Shown here piece after piece: positions 8,578 through 18,193 of a stretch of 64,000 bases of DNA. The position numbers were made by a program, and so were the translations under genes. Source of the stretch: Nakaseomyces glabratus (lineage: Eukaryota > Ascomycota > Saccharomycetes > Saccharomycetales > Saccharomycetaceae); NCBI RefSeq assembly GCF_010111755.1, contig NC_088951.1, positions 434,001-498,000 of the forward strand. The letters run 5' to 3'. The notes below the pieces were generated by a model that saw only the letters and a program-made list of their open reading frames with translations, had not been told where the DNA came from and ran no database searches. Within the stretch, counting starts at the first letter, position 1. Every line of letters begins with the position of its first letter.

Positions 8578-9768
8578 GACTTACTGTAAATAGTTTCTTT
8601 GCAATGAATTTGGTCTATCAGATAATATAGCGTAACCTTATAATAGACTTGAAATAACACACCGAGTCTTTATAATTAATCCAATTGGGCGAAGAATAGT
8701 TGGGAGTTCTTTATGGGGGTGACAACAACTTGTTTCGGGGTTTAGCACCTTTTCCAGCTAGAGTCTATGCGAGGCCTAATACTATTCGAAGCAAAAAATC
8801 AAAAGGACTAGCTAGGGTTGCCAGATAATATACAAATAGGCGTCTGTAGATCCTAATCTCAATCTATTCCGCAGTTATCTAATAGCAATGCTCAGTAGTT
8901 GATGAAATGCCCTTTGAAATTTCAGAGCAATTAAATCAACAAATTAGTAGAGGTTATAAATAAGGACAACGTCTGCTGTGACTCTAGAAGGTTGCCTCGA
9001 GAGAAGTGATTTACAGAAAGCTTCTCTAGTGCAAGATAAGCACACAAGGCAGACCCACACCCCATCTGGACTTCACATGGGAACCATCTCTGCCCAACCC
9101 CTCAGGCAATTGCACACTCTCCCTACTCCCTCCTCCCCCGAAGAAATGTAATTGGCATCTCTTTTCTTTGTGTAAAACCTTTCTGCCCATCAGTTTATGT
9201 TGGAGCACTCTGCTATGCGTTCGTTATCCATACGTGTGTGTGTAGTACACCTTACAGAGGCTCTACAGGATTTATAATAGAGGCGATCCCAAGGTTAATG
9301 GGCTGGACCTCTTCCTGTACTATCACCAACTGTGTATATCACTAGGATGTTGGGCACCTAACAACTAACATATATGGTAGGTTTTGTTGCACACCTATCT
9401 TGACTCTACTGCTGTTTTTGTTACCAAGAATGATGTAATAGTTATGGTTACAGATAAGATCGATGTCAAGTAGAACAACATCAAGATCGAGATCAGGAAT
9501 ATGAGCCCCACACCACTGTGAACCCACATACACCATTTATAAAGTAGAAATGTATACTCTTTAACACAGTACTAGTGTTGCTCCCATGACTCTTCTTCAC
9601 AATCTTTTTTTGCAAGGCAGAGAAGCGATGCGATGAGCTTTGCCAAAATAATTGCCAAAAATAATACAAACGAGTACAGTTAACAGACACTTTTTATGTT
9701 TGATCTGCGTACTATAGTCCCTGTGCTTTTCTTAAGGGCAACACCAGAGTGAATAATTGGTGCGAATC
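8578..9768. other. Divergent promoter region PTC3 / PTH2
   Basis: About 1.2 kb without a credible ORF or tRNA. It has C-rich patches (9110-9145) and GTGTGT around 9235-9241. A PAC element near its right end probably belongs to PTH2. Confidence 0.6.
9625..9640 (+). promoter_or_regulatory. PAC element upstream of PTH2
   Basis: GCGATGCGATGAGCTT contains a full PAC (GCGATGAGCT, 9630-9639), preceded by a partial GCGATG. It lies about 130 bp before the PTH2 ATG, a usual PAC distance. Confidence 0.6.
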
Positions 9769-10419
9769 ATGGGGAGCAATATAATACCATCATTTTTCGG
9801 CATTGCTGTAGCTTCTTTGGCGACTGGTTACTATTTAGGCACCTTGAGCAATGGCGACTTACTAAGTCGCAAGAAGAAAGAGAACAGAAAACCAACTAAG
9901 GATGAGATATTGAAGAAATGTAAAGAAACTGCTGAGGCAACTGCAAATGCTGAAAGCGAAGACGAGGAAGAGACTGACGATGAGGATTACGACGAAGGCG
10001 AGCTAAGTGACGAGGAAATCGAGTCTCTTTCCCTAAACGATATACCAGGTGAAGTAAGAATGGCTCTTGTAATCCGTCAAGATCTTGGTATGCAAAAGGG
10101 TAAAGTTGCCGCTCAATGTGCCCACGCAGCGCTATCATGCTTCCGTTTGATAGCTACTGATCCAAACAAAATGTCATACAACCCAGAACTAACAAAGAGG
10201 TGGCTAAGACACGGTCAAGCCAAGATTACATTGAAATGCCCTGACAAGGAGAAAATGGATGAACTATACGCAATGGCCATTTCCTTGGGTGTTAATGCTG
10301 CTGTCATCCACGATGCTGGTAGAACTCAAATTGCAGCAGGAAGCGCCACCGTACTAGGTCTTGGCCCTGCTCCTAAAGCAGTCTTGGATCAGATCACTGG
10401 TGAGTTGAAACTGTACTAA
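9769..10419 (+). CDS. PTH2: Peptidyl-tRNA hydrolase 2 (Pth2/Bit1 family)
   Basis: The 216-residue protein hydrolyses peptidyl-tRNA released from stalled ribosomes. Yeast Pth2 is anchored to the mitochondrial outer membrane and also modulates ubiquitin-dependent degradation. The N terminus is one membrane helix (about residues 3-25, IIPSFFGIAVASLATGYYLG). A charged linker follows with an Asp/Glu run (about 60-90), then the PTH2 fold from about residue 96 with MALVIRQDLGMQKGKVAAQCAHAA, ITLKCPDKEKMDEL and DAGRTQIAAGSATVLGLGP. ATG 9769 is preferred to an upstream in-frame TTG at 9757. Its place between PTC3 and SHP1 matches YBL057C. Confidence 0.95.
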   Translation: MGSNIIPSFFGIAVASLATGYYLGTLSNGDLLSRKKKENRKPTKDEILKKCKETAEATANAESEDEEETDDEDYDEGELSDEEIESLSLNDIPGEVRMALVIRQDLGMQKGKVAAQCAHAALSCFRLIATDPNKMSYNPELTKRWLRHGQAKITLKCPDKEKMDELYAMAISLGVNAAVIHDAGRTQIAAGSATVLGLGPAPKAVLDQITGELKLY

Positions 10420-10583
10420 AGTACCTAGTCTCATTTTATAAAATAGAAGCTTGTGATTTGTTCTTCTGTAATTAATATATCTTTTAAAAGTAAAGAAATA
10501 ACAATATTTACTATTTGTGCAAATCGAGTTTACAATTATACCATTTTTTTGGACTATAAAAAAGGTAAAGTGCCTATCATGCA

Positions 10584-11762
10584 TTATTTCCATCTTTGGA
10601 CAACGACAGCATTCACCAGGCCAGCCTCCTCGACAGAGATATCAGAATTCTCAATCGGCTTGACTGGGAAAGCATGGTTTAATGTGAATTGTCTTGATTT
10701 GTCGGTAGTGTTGCTTGAAACATATTCATATAGAGATCTCACACTGTCGGTTGCATTACAACGGAAAATTTCCCTTTTCCCACTAGCATACCTTATTTGA
10801 ATAGAAGAGTCACCTTTTGGTACTTCCTCTGTTTTTTCTGCTTTAGTCTCTGTCTTTGGAACAGCCTGTGTTGCAGTTGCCACAGCGGGTTCTGGAGCAT
10901 CACCAGGCACAGGAGATCCTAATCTCTGTCCTCTACCATGGAATCCCTCTATCTTCCTCTTTGGAGGCTTATATGATTCATCAAGTTTCTTATGAACATT
11001 AACATCGACCTCTTGTCCAAACTCTACATTCAATAATTTCAAAGGTGCCCTACCTTGGTTCAATTCATTCAAGTAAAAACTGTTGGCAGGGTCGTCATAC
11101 CTGTACAATTCACCTTCGCCAACTTGAAAACCTTCCTTCCAGAATGTTATATCTCTGGTTACACGCTCAGGTGTCCTTCTGCCACTTTCAGTGTTATCTT
11201 CAACAACTTGGTTCGTTTCGCCTACGGAAGACCCCAATCTGTATCCTTTACCTATGAAATGCTGTGCGCTTCTCTTGTTCTCTGATTCTTCTTGCGAAAG
11301 ACTCTCACCACCTCTCTTGGCTTTCTCCAACAGGTCCTTGATAATGTTGTTTGAGTCGTTAGGATCAGTTACCTCCAGTCCAGATACTTCACCACCGGCG
11401 AAGGTATTTCTCTTATCATCATCGTCATCGTCGTCACCACTCCCACCGTTGCTCTTTACCATTTGGGAGAAACTCATGAATTTACTGTTCTTCTTACTAT
11501 CATATTTAACTGGCTCGGAAGATTGAGAAAGTGCTCTACTGCTGGTCCCTTCCGCTGAGCTTGGTCTTGGCGATTCACGTGTAGGACCCCATCTCTCATC
11601 GTTCTCCCTTTGCTCCTCCTCAGATTCCATCTGCGAAGCATAGTAAGCATTCAATGCACCACCCAAATCGTTGTCGTACTGCTCCAGATACTCTCTGGCG
11701 ACATCAATAGACCTATCGGTCAATGTCATGAACTGCTGAATGACTTTATCAGAATCGGACAT
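10584..11762 (-). CDS. SHP1: Shp1/p47, UBX-domain cofactor of Cdc48
   Basis: The 392-residue adaptor recruits the AAA ATPase Cdc48/p97 to ubiquitylated substrates and promotes protein phosphatase 1 (Glc7) function and autophagy. An N-terminal UBA domain (about 1-45, IQQFMTLTDRSIDVAREYLEQYDNDLGGALNAYY) is followed by an acidic linker, a SEP domain (about 203-275, ITFWKEGFQVGEGELYRYDD ... INVHKK-like region), an SHP-box-type GHGRGQRLGSPVPG region and a C-terminal UBX domain (about 315-392). It is slightly shorter than S. cerevisiae Shp1 (423). The stop lies only 164 bp from that of PTH2, with which it is convergent. Confidence 0.94.
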   Translation of the reverse strand: MSDSDKVIQQFMTLTDRSIDVAREYLEQYDNDLGGALNAYYASQMESEEEQRENDERWGPTRESPRPSSAEGTSSRALSQSSEPVKYDSKKNSKFMSFSQMVKSNGGSGDDDDDDDKRNTFAGGEVSGLEVTDPNDSNNIIKDLLEKAKRGGESLSQEESENKRSAQHFIGKGYRLGSSVGETNQVVEDNTESGRRTPERVTRDITFWKEGFQVGEGELYRYDDPANSFYLNELNQGRAPLKLLNVEFGQEVDVNVHKKLDESYKPPKRKIEGFHGRGQRLGSPVPGDAPEPAVATATQAVPKTETKAEKTEEVPKGDSSIQIRYASGKREIFRCNATDSVRSLYEYVSSNTTDKSRQFTLNHAFPVKPIENSDISVEEAGLVNAVVVQRWK

Positions 11763-12166
11763 GGTTTCTTCTACAGGCTAATTTCCTGTGTCGCCTTGAC
11801 TGGGAGTTCTTTGGTATTCTTTTTTTTTGATGCAATGCCACTGATATAGCAATTGATCTGGTTATACTCAGCAATAATAGCGACTGATCCATCAATGCTA
11901 CCGGCTCACAAAGTTATAGTTAGGGAGGCAACTTCTTTATCCCCAGCCCAATTGCACGAAGAGTCCCCGGTGCAAGTAAAAGCCGATGAGTGTCACGTGA
12001 GGGTATAGGCAATGAGCAACTTATAATCAACTAGTCCCTTACAATGAGATGGTTACTGTTATGCTGATGGCTATTGATATATATTTATAGTACAGTATTC
12101 TTGAGAGTTATTATATACATGCTATGGAATGATTTACCTACCGCAGTGGGTTTTTTTTCGTCCTTT
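11763..12166. other. SHP1 upstream region with a CACGTG box
   Basis: This is about 400 bp between the SHP1 start and the end of the AIM11-like gene. TCACGTGA at 11993-12000, about 230 bp upstream of SHP1, is a good Cbf1-type site. No other gene is seen. Confidence 0.5.
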
Positions 12167-12529
12167 TTAATCATTAAGGTATTCCTTATCGAGTCTAAAC
12201 CGTTCTCTAAACTCATCAACCGTGGTTATATCGTTATTCCAACAGGAACCAGTTATACCCATGGAGATCAGCCCTGTTATCATACCTGTGGTGTAGAGCA
12301 GTCCCATCGATATGTCTTTCCCTGTTTTCTCGCTTGTGGTCCCAGTGAAAGGTTTATGATTGCTCATAAAATTAGTCCGTCTTAACAAAGAGCTATCAAC
12401 TTTCTTGGGGGCTACTTTACCCATCAACAACCGACAGCTCACAAGCGTCACCATTGTGGCCCCGAAGAAACGGAGCATTTCCGTTTTCCTTCTGTCTTGA
12501 TACCGCAGCGGTACCTGCTGTTCAACCAT
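12167..12529 (-). CDS. AIM11: AIM11/IAI11-family small mitochondrial membrane protein
   Basis: A 120-residue protein similar to the S. cerevisiae pair Aim11 (YER093C-A) and YBL059W, whose molecular function is unknown; aim11 mutants lose mitochondrial DNA more often. Two hydrophobic segments are visible: MLRFFGATMVTLVSCRLLMG (about 18-37) and ISMGLLYTTGMITGLISMGITG (about 73-94). The family ending SCWNNDITTVDEFRERF follows. Both S. cerevisiae genes contain an intron near the 3' end; none is apparent here and the frame is continuous. The position between SHP1 and CMC2 matches YBL059W, although the length is nearer to Aim11. Confidence 0.78.
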   Translation of the reverse strand: MVEQQVPLRYQDRRKTEMLRFFGATMVTLVSCRLLMGKVAPKKVDSSLLRRTNFMSNHKPFTGTTSEKTGKDISMGLLYTTGMITGLISMGITGSCWNNDITTVDEFRERFRLDKEYLND

Positions 12530-12805
12530 TGTTGTTACAAAGTTCAGGAACAGATATTGTCACTTATCTCTTTGGTCACTGTAATAGTGTATATATCGCT
12601 ATGAGCTGATGTAGTTATCGGCCATAGCGTGACTCTACTTCACTATGTCACTTATAATCGTCAACATTCGCACTTTTTTCATCACCGAGGAGCTCATCTC
12701 AGGGATTTAAAGGAAGGACAGTCATCGAGAAACTATAGAGCACAATATAGCTGGGGACCCTAAAGTTTGACACGCAGACACAGTGTACTCAAGTATTGAC
12801 CTAAC

Positions 12806-13273
12806 ATGCATCCACAACTAGAGGCTCAGAGGTTTCATTGTATGTACAGGAGTTGCCTATTTATTTCAGATTCGGAAGTTCCAGTGCAGATTTTACTAAC
12901 AACACAGATAAATAAGCTTTTCTTTTGGATACTGCCAATGGTGTAACTCATACGTTCCATGTGGTATTTATCAAGGGAGCTGATCATTTCATCTAAAACA
13001 GCATGCCTAGACTATATTGAAGCTCTTGACAAATGTCATCAGAAGGAGTACTACAAGCGTATGCTTGGACTATGTAATAATGAGAAGGATGCCCTAACAC
13101 AGTGTTTGAAGCAGGCCAGTGCCGAGACCAAAAAGAAGGCTATCCAGGAGAACAAGTTGAAAAGAGACAAGCTCGAATCCAAATGGAGGAAGATCGAGGA
13201 AGAAGAATACGGTGAGGACGCTATCCTGAAGATGATCCTGGACAGAGAGTTAAAGAAAAGAGAAGGTAAATAA
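12806..13273 (+). CDS. CMC2: CMC2, twin CX9C mitochondrial protein (two exons)
   Basis: The gene is join(12806..12839, 13002..13273) and encodes 101 residues. Exon 1 encodes MHPQLEAQRFH plus the first base of a Ser codon; exon 2 completes SCLDYIEALDKCHQKEYYKR. Cmc2 is a twin-CX9C protein of the intermembrane space needed for cytochrome c oxidase biogenesis. The cysteines (C13-X9-C23 and GLCNNEKDALTQC) fit, and the tail KIEEEEYGEDAILKMILDR is highly characteristic. S. cerevisiae CMC2 (YBL059C-A) is also interrupted near its start. Without splicing, the downstream frame would begin with residues unrelated to the family. Confidence 0.9.
12840..13001 (+). other. CMC2 intron
   Basis: The donor is GTATGT at 12840-12845, the branch point TACTAAC at 12894-12900 and the acceptor ACAG ending at 13001. 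The branch-to-acceptor distance of about 102 nt is long. The CAG at 12905-12907 is too close to the branch point and would give an early stop; the AAG and GAG between are poor acceptors. Confidence 0.85.
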
Positions 13274-13745
13274 ATGTGAAAAAAAACAGTAGCCATAACT
13301 GATGGAATCAAACGCTCTACCTGTAAATAATAACATTCCAATGAATTTCACAAATTATATGTATTACCAATTCATAATAAAAATACTAAAATAAAACCTA
13401 TGATACAACTTCGGACGTAAAGCACTAGCAACAGACAATTCAAAATCAATACCAAGCCAACAGAACAAACCGATAACAACAGATTGAAACACTAACAAAA
13501 GAAATATACAGATAGCACAATATCAAAACGCTATTACCAGATTCATACCCACCGCTGCAAACCATATGTATACGTCATGTGATGTATCACTTTACACAAA
13601 GAAACGCGAAAGTTCAAGATGGGAAGAACCTTCATTTGTGCTGGTGGACTGCGGCCTTGTCTGTGGGATGGGTGAGAAGATAAGAAGTTAGTGCTACGTG
13701 GCCTTCTGTGCAAGAAAAAAAAGTAGATAAATATATTAATAGCTT
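13274..13745. other. Intergenic region after CMC2
   Basis: AT-rich 3' sequence with no credible ORF or RNA gene. The S. cerevisiae neighbour YEL1 (YBL060W) is absent. Confidence 0.55.
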
Positions 13746-13934
13746 TTACGCGTCTGGAAGTTTATATATAGCATAGAATGTAAAAATTATCCATATTGCC
13801 TGCCAGTACAATACCAAGAGCATAGTCTCTGGTGTCCTCCCAGTATTAGCCCACCTGGGGGTAATCCCGTAAGGGCCCTTAGGTTTTGCTCGCGAGCCTG
13901 TGATTTCACCCACAATCTCACTCTGCTGACACAC
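13746..13934 (-). CDS. Unrecognised small membrane-protein ORF without an ATG
   Basis: An open frame of about 62 codons ends with a single clear membrane helix (LLVLYWQAIWIIFTFYAIYKL) preceded by a Pro/Gly/Arg-rich segment (KPKGPYGITPRWANTGR). Composition looks coding rather than random. The frame has no ATG before the helix; the first codon shown is GTG at 13934. A nearby ATG at 13947 lies inside a PAC-like GCGATGAGCT and is in the frame that ends in TGA after nine codons. An unseen 5' exon, a non-AUG start or +1 frameshifting would be needed for translation. I do not recognise a family; chance is possible. Confidence 0.35.
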   Translation of the reverse strand: MCQQSEIVGEITGSRAKPKGPYGITPRWANTGRTPETMLLVLYWQAIWIIFTFYAIYKLPDA

Positions 13935-13940
13935 AACACA

Positions 13941-13950
13941 AGCTCATCGC
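13941..13950 (-). promoter_or_regulatory. PAC-type motif between the small ORF and SKT5
   Basis: AGCTCATCGC is a complete PAC on the minus strand. It lies 275 bp before the SKT5 ATG and directly next to the 62-codon ORF, so the gene it serves is unclear. Confidence 0.4.
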
Positions 13951-14224
13951 TCTATTCTCTTGCCGTATACTAATAAGATTATACTTCGAGTTATATTCAG
14001 TATATCTATTGCCTCTATAACTTATCTACCAACAGACCATAAAAAGATATTATTGAACTTTGTGTCTTTGAGAGAGTGTTAACAGGACTTCGAAAGAAAA
14101 AGTAATAAGCCCACCGAAACTGGGAGAAAAGTATAGCTCATCACATCAGTAGCGTTACAGCAAAAAGACTTGGTACTCATAGAAAGTCATTTACCCAGGA
14201 CGTTAATAGCAGGAAGCAGGAAAA

Positions 14225-16192
14225 ATGAGCCACCCATACCGTCAACAACTTGGGGAGTATGGTTCGAGAACCAGCTTTGATAACAGCGGACAGTCGCTTG
14301 GCATCGACATAAGTAAGATAAAAGACGATATAATATCGACATCATCTTCTCTACCGAGGAGACCAGAACTGTTTGATGACGATGAAGAATATAGCAGCTC
14401 TAACAACGTCGCAGCTGAAGACAATAACTTCGATCAGTCATTCAACTCCACAATATCAAGCGGAGCAAGGAATATGAGTTCAACTAGCTTGAGTGGTAAC
14501 AACGTAAGAAAAATACGATCAAAGTCTGTGGATTTGTCACATATGTACCTGCTGAATGGTAGTCATGACACACAACTAACGTTCACCAACGAATCCGTGG
14601 CTGACCTGTCACACAAAGTAGTGAGTCAATACCTGAGTAGTGGAAACAATGACCCAGACACCAACCCATTAGTCCCTAGATTGAAAACTATCGAAATGTA
14701 CAGAGAAAATGTCAAGAAATCAAAAGACCCTAACGTTTTATTCCAGTACGCTCAGTATATGTTACAAACTGCCCTCACAATGGATCCCGAATGTATGAAC
14801 TCTACTGGAAAGGATGAAGACGCTGCAGAATTGAAGAAAAAGTTCCTAAAGGATGCACACCATTACTTAAAGAAACTCAGTACAAAAGGGTATGTAGATG
14901 CTCAATATTTACTAGGTGATGCATTAGCATCCGGAGCATTTGGTAAGAAAGATAACAAAGAGGCATATACTCTATTTCAGGCTGCTGCCAAACATGGCCA
15001 TGTGGAAAGTGCCTACAGAACTGCACATTGTCTAGAAGAAGGACTAGGTACTACCAGAGACGCAAGAAAAGCCTTGAACTTTTTAAAATTTGCTGCTAGC
15101 AGAAACCATCCTTCAGCTATGTATAAACTTGGTGTTTACTCATTTTATGGTCGGATGGGGCTACCATCTGATGTTAACACAAAACAGAATGGTATTAAGT
15201 GGCTATCGAGAGCAGCAGCTAGAGCAAATGAGCTGACATGTGCCGCACCATATGAACTTGCGAAGATCTACGAGGTTGGCTTTTTAGATATTCTTATTCC
15301 TGATAATAAATACGCGCTTGAACTTTACGTGCAGGCTGCAACATTAGGCCATGTTCCTTCTTGTACGTTATTGGGACAAAGGTACGAAACAGGTGACGAA
15401 TTCTTACCCCAAGATACTAGTTTATCTGTGCATTATTATACACAAGCTGCATTAAAAGGTGATCCAGTTGCAATGCTGGGTCTGTGCGCATGGTATTTAG
15501 TAGGTGCTGAGCCTGCATTTGATAAAGACGAAAATGAGGCATTCGAGTGGGCTCTTAGAGCTGCCAACCTTAAATACCCAAAAGCTCAATATACATTGGG
15601 CTATTTTTACGAGCATGGTAAAGGATGTGAAAAGAACGCTGAGATTGCCTGGAAATGGTATGCAAGAGCTGCAGCCAATAATGACAAACGTGCGATAAAT
15701 AAAATGAATTCGAAATCAAAAGATGACGTTACCTCAACATTTAAGAAAGGCCATCAGAAGTCAAGAAGTGTAAATACCCTAAATTTGTTTGCAAAGATGG
15801 ATGATGAACCCGAGTATAAACCACAAGAATCAACATTTAACAATGAGTTCAACACTAATAGTCGAGACGATTTAGATGGAGGACGACATAACTTATCCAA
15901 ATCAAATGACAATTATGGAAGTTTACCTACTCCTCAGATAAATTATTTCTCCGCTCCAAACAGTGCAGAACAATCGCCCGCCATCAGTAAGCAAAGTGCA
16001 AATGGCAAAGCTTCCAACAACACAGGCCGACTACACAGATCCACTCCACAAAATGATATACGCGTAATTCAAAACACACAGTTTAAATCAGAGGAGGATC
16101 ATTTAAACAAGGAACTTCCCTCACATTCCCAGGAACAGAACAGCAAGGAGAAGAAGAAAAAAAAGAATAAGAAAGATTGCATAATTATGTGA
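14225..16192 (+). CDS. SKT5: Skt5/Chs4, Sel1-repeat activator of chitin synthase III
   Basis: The 655-residue protein activates Chs3 and links it to the septins through Bni4 at the bud neck. Sel1-like repeats span about residues 195-505 (VDAQYLLGDALASGAFG, VESAYRTAHCLEEGLG, PSAMYKLGVYSFYGR, PSCTLLGQRYETGDE, PKAQYTLGYFYEHGKG). The N and C regions are Ser/Asn-rich. The protein ends KKKKKNKKDCIIM: a polybasic stretch plus a CaaX box for farnesylation, as in S. cerevisiae Skt5 (696 residues). The sporulation paralogue SHC1 lies in the sister region; the YBL context and CaaX support SKT5. Confidence 0.94.
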   Translation: MSHPYRQQLGEYGSRTSFDNSGQSLGIDISKIKDDIISTSSSLPRRPELFDDDEEYSSSNNVAAEDNNFDQSFNSTISSGARNMSSTSLSGNNVRKIRSKSVDLSHMYLLNGSHDTQLTFTNESVADLSHKVVSQYLSSGNNDPDTNPLVPRLKTIEMYRENVKKSKDPNVLFQYAQYMLQTALTMDPECMNSTGKDEDAAELKKKFLKDAHHYLKKLSTKGYVDAQYLLGDALASGAFGKKDNKEAYTLFQAAAKHGHVESAYRTAHCLEEGLGTTRDARKALNFLKFAASRNHPSAMYKLGVYSFYGRMGLPSDVNTKQNGIKWLSRAAARANELTCAAPYELAKIYEVGFLDILIPDNKYALELYVQAATLGHVPSCTLLGQRYETGDEFLPQDTSLSVHYYTQAALKGDPVAMLGLCAWYLVGAEPAFDKDENEAFEWALRAANLKYPKAQYTLGYFYEHGKGCEKNAEIAWKWYARAAANNDKRAINKMNSKSKDDVTSTFKKGHQKSRSVNTLNLFAKMDDEPEYKPQESTFNNEFNTNSRDDLDGGRHNLSKSNDNYGSLPTPQINYFSAPNSAEQSPAISKQSANGKASNNTGRLHRSTPQNDIRVIQNTQFKSEEDHLNKELPSHSQEQNSKEKKKKKNKKDCIIM

Positions 16193-16790
16193 TCCTCCTT
16201 GCTACCCTAATACACCATGATTCCCGCCCCCTCGTCATCACAGGCATGGATAACTTTCATATAGTATAGACATCCGTTATCCTGTTTCAACGGCTACATA
16301 TATATTTATAATTGTATATCAATGAGATTTCCGATAATGACGATTGCAAGAAGTTCCAATAGTGCTGTCTGTGGAAAACAAATTATTAGATACCATAGAT
16401 ATATTTATAGTTTATAGCATGTAGCGCAAAGCACAGGTACACCAAGGTATCATCACATGATTCTCTTCGTGATGAGCCCTCCTGTATCTCATCACCAGCT
16501 AAGTCCGACAAATGAGATGAGTGATATCGAGGGGATGCCAAGTCACAGCTGCATAGCTAAGGATGAGGGGGGGGGGCAACCAACTATACTCTTCACTATC
16601 TATGTGCTTATCGTAGTAGCATACCGTAAAGCGTCCATTGCCATTGGACTTACTCAATTTTGTATCTTTTGGTAGGATAGGTAGTTAACGTATATTTGTG
16701 AGCCTTGGCCTTATCTTTATTTATTAAACGATACAGCCTTAGTGACTTAGCTACGTATAACTACTGAAACTTCTCCAAGAACGATAAAAC
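16193..16790. other. Intergenic region SKT5 / PRX1
   Basis: About 600 bp including a run of ten G (16567-16576). The TTACTCA at about 16647 resembles an AP-1/Yap-type site ahead of PRX1, but a single 7-mer is weak evidence. S. cerevisiae KIP1, which lies between these genes there, is absent. Confidence 0.5.
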
Positions 16791-17573
16791 ATGTCTACAT
16801 TCATGCGCCAGTATGCCAGAAACATGGCAAGAGTTCCAGTCTCTACCAGATTGAACGCACAGAGATTTGCCTGTGCCAACTATAGATTCTACTCCGAGAA
16901 GACCAACTACAAGCAAGCAGACCAGCCAAGATTGAGAATCAACTCCAGCGCACCAAACTTTGATGCTGACACATCTCATGGTAAGATCAACTTGTATGAC
17001 TACTTGGGAGACTCCTGGGGTATTCTATTTTCCCACCCAGCTGACTTCACGCCTGTCTGTACCACTGAGATGGGAGCTTTCGCCAAGATGAAACCACAAT
17101 TCGACAAGAGAGGCGTCAAGTTGCTTGGACTATCTGTCGAAGATGCTGAATCTCACCGCAAGTGGATTAAGGACATTGAAGAGATAAATGGCATTGATAA
17201 GTTCGGTTTCCCTATCATCGCCGACACCAAGAGACACGTTGCCTTCTTGTATGACATGTGCGATGAAGAAGGGTTCGGCAATATCAATGATGGTTCCCTG
17301 ACCACCGTGAGATCCGTCTATGTCATTGATCCAGCTAAGAAGATCAGAGTCATCTTCACTTACCCATCGCAAGTCGGCAGAAACACTGCTGAAGTGCTAA
17401 GAGTAATCGATGCCTTGCAAACCGCAGACAAGCACGGCGTGGTTACACCAGGCAACTGGTCTCCAAACGACGATGTGATCATCCCACCAAAGGTCTCTGA
17501 CGCAGAAGCCTCTGAGAAGTTCGGTGACTTCAAGACAGTCAAGTCCTACCTACGTTACACAAAGTTGAAATAA
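16791..17573 (+). CDS. PRX1: Mitochondrial 1-Cys peroxiredoxin
   Basis: The 260-residue thiol peroxidase reduces hydroperoxides in the mitochondrial matrix, recycled by glutathione/glutaredoxin or thioredoxin. The N terminus (MSTFMRQYARNMARVPVSTRLNAQRFACANYRFYS) is an Arg/Ser-rich presequence without acidic residues. The peroxidatic cysteine is C90 in HPADFTPVCTTEMGAF. No conserved resolving cysteine follows, as expected for the Prx6-type class. The C-terminal domain of that class (WSPNDDVIIPPKVSDAEASEKFG) is intact. Length equals that of S. cerevisiae Prx1 (261). Confidence 0.96.
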   Translation: MSTFMRQYARNMARVPVSTRLNAQRFACANYRFYSEKTNYKQADQPRLRINSSAPNFDADTSHGKINLYDYLGDSWGILFSHPADFTPVCTTEMGAFAKMKPQFDKRGVKLLGLSVEDAESHRKWIKDIEEINGIDKFGFPIIADTKRHVAFLYDMCDEEGFGNINDGSLTTVRSVYVIDPAKKIRVIFTYPSQVGRNTAEVLRVIDALQTADKHGVVTPGNWSPNDDVIIPPKVSDAEASEKFGDFKTVKSYLRYTKLK

Positions 17574-18193
17574 GAGCCATCCCATCTTACACTTCTTTTT
17601 TAAAAGTATAAGTACACGCAAGCTTCGCCATGCACCATACAGAATACATAATATATATTCAAATATTCAGAATTACCCAAAACTTACTGTCCAGCTATTG
17701 GCTATAACACCGATGACTATTAATTAAATTGACATAATCGCATCTATCGCTGTCAAAAAAAAAGGAAAATTGAGTGAAAAATTTATCACCAAAGGGAAAT
17801 CCGGGGGACGAGGGGAAGGGAGACTGAGAGAGTCCTCCTTGAACTTCATTTGGATGGGATCGATGACAACGAGGGGCACAAGGGATTTCTGTTTCTTTGG
17901 AATCACTTTGAAGAGGGCAATCTCATCTCAGGAACTTCCTTTCAAGAGACGGTTGCATTTTTCCCTACATCTAACAAGACAATAGAGTTTGCTAAATAGA
18001 AGAAGCATAAAGCAGTTAAGTACTGGCTCATAATCTAATAAAATAACAGGGAAATCGGGGCTTGATGAAAGATTAGTCCATAGATCAATATTTGCTTAAA
18101 AAGATATTTCAACTGAGAAATAAAAAAAAAAAATTAAAGCCGATACCCAAATCCTATATTGTTATTTATAACTTACACAACCGCTTGGGGGAC
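17574..18193. other. Intergenic region PRX1 / SEF1
   Basis: AT-rich, with an A-rich tract (18121-18133) just before SEF1. An in-frame extension from a TTG at 18092 precedes the SEF1 ATG but lacks an ATG. No separate gene is seen. Confidence 0.5.

Noticed and set aside
8560..8600. GGTTCGAA-type motif suggesting a tRNA B box
   Set aside because: It lies in the PTC3 coding start, with no A box or acceptor-stem pairing; no tRNA was found in the window.
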